From SCGC-AAA076-P13 sp905478035 (GTDB lineage Bacteria; Pseudomonadota; Gammaproteobacteria; Magnimaribacterales; D2472): 64,000 nucleotides of DNA. Location: NCBI GenBank assembly GCA_943846785.1, contig OX044367.1:682001-746000 (forward strand), written 5' to 3'. Position numbers and translations under genes: made by a program. Below the pieces are notes generated by a model, which had not been told where the DNA came from, did not search any database, and saw nothing but the letters and a program-made list of their open reading frames with translations. Of the stretch, positions 62,638 through 64,000 are shown in pieces; the stretch's first letter is position 1; every line of letters begins with the position of its first letter.

Positions 62638-63228
62638 TTAGCTAATTATATTCCTAAAAGTTAGATTAATTCTTGGCTTTTTTAATTTTTTTGTCTTTTT
62701 AATTTCATGTTTCCAATATTCTTGTGTAGAGCCGTGCATAACTAATAGCTGACCATGTGGCTGAGGAATTTTAAAGCTAATATTTTCATATTTATTTTTA
62801 AACAATATATCTCTTTCTTCTCCAAGAGAAAGAGAAGCTATGACAGGATTAGATCCAAGCTCTTTTTCATCGTCTGCATGAAGACCCATAGAATCCGATC
62901 CATCCCTATAAAGGTTTGCCAAAACTGAGTTGAATGAGCAGTCGCAAATCAATTCAATAGCAGATTTAATTTTAACTAAATCTTCGTTCCAATAATTGCG
63001 TTTTAAGGTTTTTCCCGAGTATCTGTAATTGATTCCACTATCAGCATACCAAGCCTGAAGTCTCGGTATTTTATGTGTCTTGCCAAAAATTTTAATCTCA
63101 CCTTCTATCCAATCAATATTTTTAAGACATGCTTGATACCAATTATTAATTATCATTATGTCCTCAATATTTTCATATATTGTTATTTCAAGATTAGGGT
63201 AATCTTTTAAATGATATTTTTTTAACAT
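62638..63228 (-). CDS. AlkB-like 2-oxoglutarate/Fe(II) dioxygenase
   Basis: A 196-aa oxygenase of the AlkB family (ALKBH2/3-like), which demethylates damaged bases in DNA or RNA. The metal and cofactor residues are in GLHADDE (H-x-D), WKHEI (second His), and PRINLTFR (Arg for 2-oxoglutarate). The PRLQAWYAD and YRYSGKTL segments, and VLANLYRDGSDSMG, match the family order. It is divergent from the SDR gene over an 80-base gap. Confidence 0.88.
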   Translation of the reverse strand: MLKKYHLKDYPNLEITIYENIEDIMIINNWYQACLKNIDWIEGEIKIFGKTHKIPRLQAWYADSGINYRYSGKTLKRNYWNEDLVKIKSAIELICDCSFNSVLANLYRDGSDSMGLHADDEKELGSNPVIASLSLGEERDILFKNKYENISFKIPQPHGQLLVMHGSTQEYWKHEIKKTKKLKKPRINLTFRNIIS

Positions 63229-63307
63229 AGTAAAAAATTTAAATTTTGATTAGAATATTTATCTATTTTAAAACAAAGAATGAGTTCCAACAAAACGGAG
63301 ATATTAA

Positions 63308-64000
63308 ATGAGTATTAGATTTGATGAACAGGTTGCTATTGTTACTGGTGCTGGAGGTGGAATTGGTAAAGAACATGCATTAGAGCTTGCGAGAAGAGGG
63401 GCTAAGGTTGTTGTAAATGATCTTGGTGGAAGTGTTGATGGAAGTGGAACTAGTGATGCTTCTGAGGCAGTTGTTCAGCAAATAAAAGATGAAGGTGGCG
63501 AAGCTATTGCTAATGGAGCCAGTGTTACAGACTTACCGGCTATTCAAAACATGGTTAAAGAAGTAATGGATAAATGGGGAAGAATAGATGTTCTTGTTAA
63601 TAATGCAGGAATATTAAGGGATAAGAGTTTTCATAACGTTACTATGGATGATTTTAATCTTGTTATGGATGTTCATTTCCAAGGAACATTAAATTGCACC
63701 CATACCATATTTCCAATTATGAGAGAGCAGGGATATGGCAGAATTGTTTTTACAAGCTCATCAAGTGGTATCTATGGAAACTTTGGTCAAAGTAATTATG
63801 GAGCTGCAAAAATGGCAATGGTTGGCCTTATGAATACTCTTAAGATTGAAGGTCAAAAATATAATGTTTTCTCAAATTCAATAACTCCAGTTGCATACAC
63901 AAGAATGACAGAAGGTCTAATTCCTGAAGATTTTGGTAAAAATATGCAGCCAGAACATGTTACACCTGCTGTAATTTATTTATCAGGCAAAGACGCACCC
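63308..64000 (+). CDS. Short-chain dehydrogenase (3-hydroxyacyl-CoA type), 5' part
   Basis: The window ends inside this gene; 231 codons are present. The Rossmann start is AIVTGAGGGIGKEHALELARRGA, followed by VVVNDLGGSVDGSGTS, a segment typical of the dehydrogenase domain of peroxisomal multifunctional enzyme type 2 (17-beta-HSD4). NNAGILRDKSF and the catalytic Tyr/Lys in SNYGAAKMAM are intact. A role in beta-oxidation is likely. ACGGAG precedes ATG 63308. The C-terminal end and any added domain (hydratase, SCP2) lie outside. Confidence 0.85.
   Translation, partial: MSIRFDEQVAIVTGAGGGIGKEHALELARRGAKVVVNDLGGSVDGSGTSDASEAVVQQIKDEGGEAIANGASVTDLPAIQNMVKEVMDKWGRIDVLVNNAGILRDKSFHNVTMDDFNLVMDVHFQGTLNCTHTIFPIMREQGYGRIVFTSSSSGIYGNFGQSNYGAAKMAMVGLMNTLKIEGQKYNVFSNSITPVAYTRMTEGLIPEDFGKNMQPEHVTPAVIYLSGKDAP

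Overview
The window is chromosomal DNA from a streamlined, A+T-rich marine gammaproteobacterium. Gene orders typical of Gammaproteobacteria (murJ-ribF-ileS-lspA-ispH, smc-zipA-ligase, ccmABCDEFGHI), tiny intergenic gaps, many overlapping start/stop codons, TTG/GTG starts and two large TonB-dependent receptors point to SAR86 or a close relative. That placement is inference from protein style and gene order; no rRNA gene is present. I see no mobile element, prophage, CRISPR array or rRNA operon.

Layout. 1-244: the 3' end of der. 329-11125: one long TCA-cycle cluster, sdhCDAB-sucAB-lpd-sucCD, giving succinate dehydrogenase, the complete 2-oxoglutarate dehydrogenase complex and succinyl-CoA synthetase. 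It is followed by a small protein that resembles T7 gp2.5-type ssDNA-binding proteins. 11556-15791: a MATE exporter (minus), a hexapeptide acyltransferase with no standard start codon, pdxB, a small winged-helix-like protein behind an excellent sigma-54 promoter, and msrB. 15800-24582: cell envelope and translation genes: murJ, ribF (broken by a one-base frameshift), ileS, lspA, ispH, ampD, ampG-like, vanZ-like. 24679-34242: groESL, a PuuD-like membrane protein, folE, maf, cysS, a PNPOx-like protein, two secreted proteins, tRNA-Arg(CCT) (minus), thrS and yidD.

34374-40002: a tandem pair of paralogous TonB-dependent receptors with matching promoter/leader architecture. 40065-42295: a thioesterase, a secreted EEP nuclease/phosphatase, a MerC-like protein and a cupin. 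42366-43787: metY behind a candidate SAM-II/SAM-V-type riboswitch. 43799-50431: a glycosyltransferase-like orphan and the complete cytochrome c maturation operon, including ccmD at 46294-46467. 50471-55997: smc, zipA, an ATP-dependent DNA ligase in the place where NAD-dependent ligA usually sits, and a transglycosylase lipoprotein. 55998-64000: a PreP-like M16 protease (minus), a DUF4136-like lipoprotein, an alkylsulfatase-like lipoprotein, an unrecognised gene plus an atypical malate dehydrogenase (minus), an AlkB-like dioxygenase (minus) and the 5' part of a short-chain dehydrogenase.

Most genes form a normal central-metabolism and housekeeping complement for an aerobic heterotroph. The most interesting items are an SMC protein that seems to lack a hinge and has tandem duplications in both coiled-coil arms, the T4-type DNA ligase beside it, the gp2.5-like protein, the metY riboswitch, the sigma-54 promoter, the ATC/ATA-start acyltransferase, the split ribF, and a malate dehydrogenase lacking a substrate-binding arginine.
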